Shown in pieces: positions 62,164-64,000 of a stretch of DNA of 64,000 nt. Origin of the DNA: Ammoniphilus sp. CFH 90114. GTDB lineage: Bacteria; Bacillota; Bacilli; Aneurinibacillales; RAOX-1. A program made the translations under genes and the position numbers. The notes under the pieces are model-generated. The model worked only from the letters and a program-made list of their open reading frames with translations. It searched no databases and was not told the origin of the DNA. Every line of letters starts with the position of its first letter. The stretch's first letter is position 1. The stretch is taken from the NCBI RefSeq assembly GCF_004123195.1, contig NZ_SDLI01000011.1:105353-169352 (forward strand). The letters run 5' to 3'.

Positions 62164-62496
62164 TTAAATTCGTTGGAGTGTGAGATACAGTAAGATAAGT
62201 AGGATCGTGTTGGAGGTGAAGAGTGAAAGAATGAGAAGTTTGATGGATCTAGGTGTGGAAGTTTTATACCTTGATATGTCCCTGTCCTCTAAGAGATCTT
62301 TTTGATAATAAGAAGTCTTCTCTTCATTTCTTGACAGCTTCCACTTCTTTCCTACCTGGAAATGTTCCTCTGGTGTTAACTTACGCAAGTACAACAACAC
62401 CTTTTGCTTGAAAAGAGGGTCGGTACGGTGGATGTATAGATTTTTGTTAATGTGAAGCAATCGTTTTTTTAGAGGGTTTTCAAACTTACTTTGCAT
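62164..62496 (-). CDS. Hypothetical protein with C-terminal membrane helix
   Basis: 110 residues, ATG after AAGGGGTG. A basic, charged N-terminal region (NPLKKRLLHINKNLYIHRTD) with HFQVGKKWKLSRNE, then one membrane helix near the C terminus (KLLILSLFTSNTILLILLYL). No family is recognised. It is the first gene of the three-gene operon with the VTT protein and CheY-like regulator, which suggests a shared membrane-linked role. Confidence 0.7.
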   Translation of the reverse strand: MQSKFENPLKKRLLHINKNLYIHRTDPLFKQKVLLYLRKLTPEEHFQVGKKWKLSRNEEKTSYYQKDLLEDRDISRYKTSTPRSIKLLILSLFTSNTILLILLYLTLQRI

Positions 62497-62824
62497 GGGT
62501 TCACCCCTTGAATTTGAGTGATTTCTCTTTAGTTACAAAATAATCATTCTATATAAAGAACAAGAATGAATAATAATTATTAACAAATATATTGATATTA
62601 TCTAGCCGGACTTCTCATTAACCGAAGTAAGCATAAAGCCAAAACATTTGATCTTAGATTTCCTTTACTTAGATTTATCACTAAATATACTTACTAGACA
62701 CTCCTTCGTAGATCTATTTGTATCTCCCAAACATATTATCAGACACTTCACTTACATATTTTTGACTTCATAAACTCATTAATATAACATTCTCTCTTTT
62801 TAATTTTTGGATCTAAATTTACTC
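62497..62824. other. AT-rich spacer, promoter region of the CheY/VTT operon
   Basis: 328 bp without a reading frame. Very AT-rich; ATTCATTCTTG and TAGAATGAT around 62545-62575 suggest a promoter for the minus-strand operon but no clean -35/-10 pair. No terminator hairpin is evident after the TasA-like gene. None of the window's repeat families occurs here. Confidence 0.4.
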
Positions 62825-63295
62825 TTAACTTTGTTTTTCCTCCGTGATGAAATCAAAAGCTACATTACTTGAAAGTCCTTGATACTCATTTCCTACATCT
62901 TTAGGCAAGGAGACCTTAATTGTAAGTGATTCTGAACTATGCTTTAATAGATAACGTGGAGAGAAACCGTTATATTGACTTAAAGAACCTCTATATAAAA
63001 CTTTGATAGCATCTGAAATCTGTAAATCAAACTTATTATAGAGTTCTTTCGATCCTGATATATTTCTAAGCCTAATGGTATAAAAATAATTAATTTCATC
63101 CTCATTTTGTACTTTAATCGTAGAAACAACTTCATCACCTGGCTTAAGATCTTCAATATCTAAAAACCTCGTCGTTGGGCCACTAGATATACCAATATAC
63201 TGACCTGACCTCATAGCCTGTGTAGAATCATAAGGAGTGAAAGCTACAACTAAACAGAAAAGACACACGGCTAAAATCAGTCCCTCATATCTCAT
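62825..63295 (-). CDS. TasA/camelysin-like secreted protein
   Basis: 156 residues, ATG after AGGAGG. Signal peptide (GLILAVCLFCLVVAFTPYDS), then a beta-rich domain: FLDIEDLKPGDEVVSTIKVQ, NYFYTIRLRNISGSKELYNK and SSESLTIKVSLPKDV. The motif LKPGDEV..I.V.N and length pattern fit the TasA/CalY family of matrix-fibre proteins, though it is shorter than TasA. It lies 17 bases downstream of a SipW-type signal peptidase, the usual processing enzyme for this family. The family call is moderately sure. Confidence 0.7.
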   Translation of the reverse strand: MRYEGLILAVCLFCLVVAFTPYDSTQAMRSGQYIGISSGPTTRFLDIEDLKPGDEVVSTIKVQNEDEINYFYTIRLRNISGSKELYNKFDLQISDAIKVLYRGSLSQYNGFSPRYLLKHSSESLTIKVSLPKDVGNEYQGLSSNVAFDFITEEKQS

Positions 63296-63312
63296 CTAAT
63301 TCCTCCTATACC

Positions 63313-63900
63313 TTAACTAGGTCTATCTCCAACACTACTACTAATGTCTTTTTCTTTAACATGACTTTCTCTAAAAACACGCACCAACTGGAATAACTGA
63401 GTAAATACAATTACTAAACCCGGTATAATTACAAGGAGAGCAAGCCCTTTTTTGGATTGTATAAAAGAAAGAATATACCCAACGAATGGAATCATAATGT
63501 TAGAATACTTGCCCACCACAAGTTCGGAAGGAATGGGTCTAGGATCCTTTGATTCATTTGCATCTCCTTTGGTAACATACTCAATTTCCCTTTCGTCTGT
63601 GACATCTACTATCCTATGAGTAACTAAGATCCCTTCTTTGATATTTGATTTATAGGTAATAATATCGCCGACTTTTAATTGATCATTGTTTACTATAGGT
63701 TTGACCAATATGATCGATCCTGTATGTATAGCCGGTTCCATTGAACCTGATAGAACATTCATCAATCTATACCCAAAAATATTAGGCTGACCACCGGTTA
63801 CTCGAGATTGAAAGGTCACATAAGTTGTTAAAATCAAAGCAGCTATAAGAAGGATACTTATTATTCTGCTAATTATTTTTTTTAAAATCAATTCTTTCAT
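63313..63900 (-). CDS. sipW: Signal peptidase I, SipW (ER) type
   Basis: 195 residues; ATG at 63900 is close to AGGA, and TTG 63891 is an alternative with better spacing. Membrane helices at both ends (ILLIAALILTTYVTF; LALLVIIPGLVIVFTQLF). Catalytic Ser53 in LSGSMEP and His95 in VTHRIVDV in place of the usual Lys mark the SipW/ER class. In B. subtilis SipW processes TapA and TasA. Here it sits between two likely substrates: the gene before it (partial at the window end) and the TasA-like gene after it. Confidence 0.9.
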   Translation of the reverse strand: MKELILKKIISRIISILLIAALILTTYVTFQSRVTGGQPNIFGYRLMNVLSGSMEPAIHTGSIILVKPIVNNDQLKVGDIITYKSNIKEGILVTHRIVDVTDEREIEYVTKGDANESKDPRPIPSELVVGKYSNIMIPFVGYILSFIQSKKGLALLVIIPGLVIVFTQLFQLVRVFRESHVKEKDISSSVGDRPS

Positions 63901-63931
63901 TCCTGTCTATATTAGAATATTAAATTTAGAG

Positions 63932-63955
63932 AAAGGTGAGATCTCTCTCACCTTC
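63932..63955 (-). terminator. Hairpin between the partial upstream gene and sipW
   Basis: AAGGTGAGA - TCTC - TCTCACCTT, 9-bp perfect stem, with a short T-rich stretch on the minus side. It may partly terminate the upstream gene and lower sipW expression. Confidence 0.65.
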
Positions 63956-63969
63956 CCTCCAATAAAAGC

Positions 63970-64000
63970 TTACTTATCGTCTGCAGCAGTTCTATCGTTC
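63970..64000 (-). CDS. C-terminal end of an unseen gene
   Basis: Only the last codons are in the window: NDRTAADDK then TAA at 63970-63972. It lies 70 bases upstream of sipW on the same strand. By operon context a TasA- or spore-coat-like substrate of SipW is possible. Nothing more can be said. Confidence 0.45.
   Translation of the reverse strand, partial: NDRTAADDK

Overview
The window comes from an endospore-forming, flagellated Bacillales bacterium of moderate GC. The sporulation genes spoIID, spoIIQ and spoIIID, mbl, the basal-body rod genes flhO/flhP, and several TTG/GTG starts behind strong AGGAGG sites all point this way. The signs favour a Paenibacillaceae/Brevibacillus/Ammoniphilus-type organism over Bacillus proper, but genus cannot be fixed from sequence reading alone. 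No tRNA, rRNA, transposase, phage gene or CRISPR array was seen.

Layout. 0-2 kb: a truncated SLH-type secreted protein and a NERD-domain protein bracketed by two inverted arrays of a 21-bp repeat. 2-8 kb: an AbgT-type transporter with two M20 amidohydrolases and a PucR-type regulator. 8-17 kb: a GH18/NodB/GT2 fusion whose two hydrolase-like modules have lost catalytic residues, a GH18 chitinase-like enzyme, an M14 carboxypeptidase and a tandem-duplicated PBP4. 17.7-24 kb: a tightly overlapping six-gene operon (PHP phosphoesterase, TIM-barrel isomerase, SurE, ABC transporter) that looks like an organophosphate uptake and dephosphorylation pathway. 24.5-28 kb: glnK-amt with a TnrA/GlnR-type box, then a class D sortase with its LPNTA substrate. 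28.4-31.4 kb: a c-di-GMP-I riboswitch in front of a GGDEF-EAL protein.

31.5-60 kb carries the backbone fabZ, epuA-like, flhP, flhO, mbl, spoIIID, spoIIQ ... spoIID, pgcA, murA, ywmB, ywzB, whose order resembles B. subtilis. Between spoIIQ and spoIID lies a ~16-kb amino-sugar block. Secreted AmiE-, NagZ- and NamZ-type enzymes would release MurNAc and GlcNAc from the wall. An ABC importer without an ATPase, a kinase and MurQ would turn them into GlcNAc-6-P, and NagA/NagB would feed this into glycolysis. MurR- and NagR-type regulators sit inside the block. A 21-bp repeat array and a 13-copy 52-bp repeat array lie at its two ends. A small SinI-like gene is embedded in it. A second c-di-GMP-I riboswitch precedes a 52-residue membrane protein next to spoIIQ.

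60-64 kb: a NUDIX hydrolase, a small Cys-rich protein, a CheY-like regulator with a VTT membrane protein, and a SipW-type signal peptidase beside a TasA/camelysin-like protein.

The most unusual signal is outside genes. At least four sequence-unrelated intergenic repeat families recur with periods of 21, 51 or 52 bp, close to 2 or 5 turns of B-DNA.
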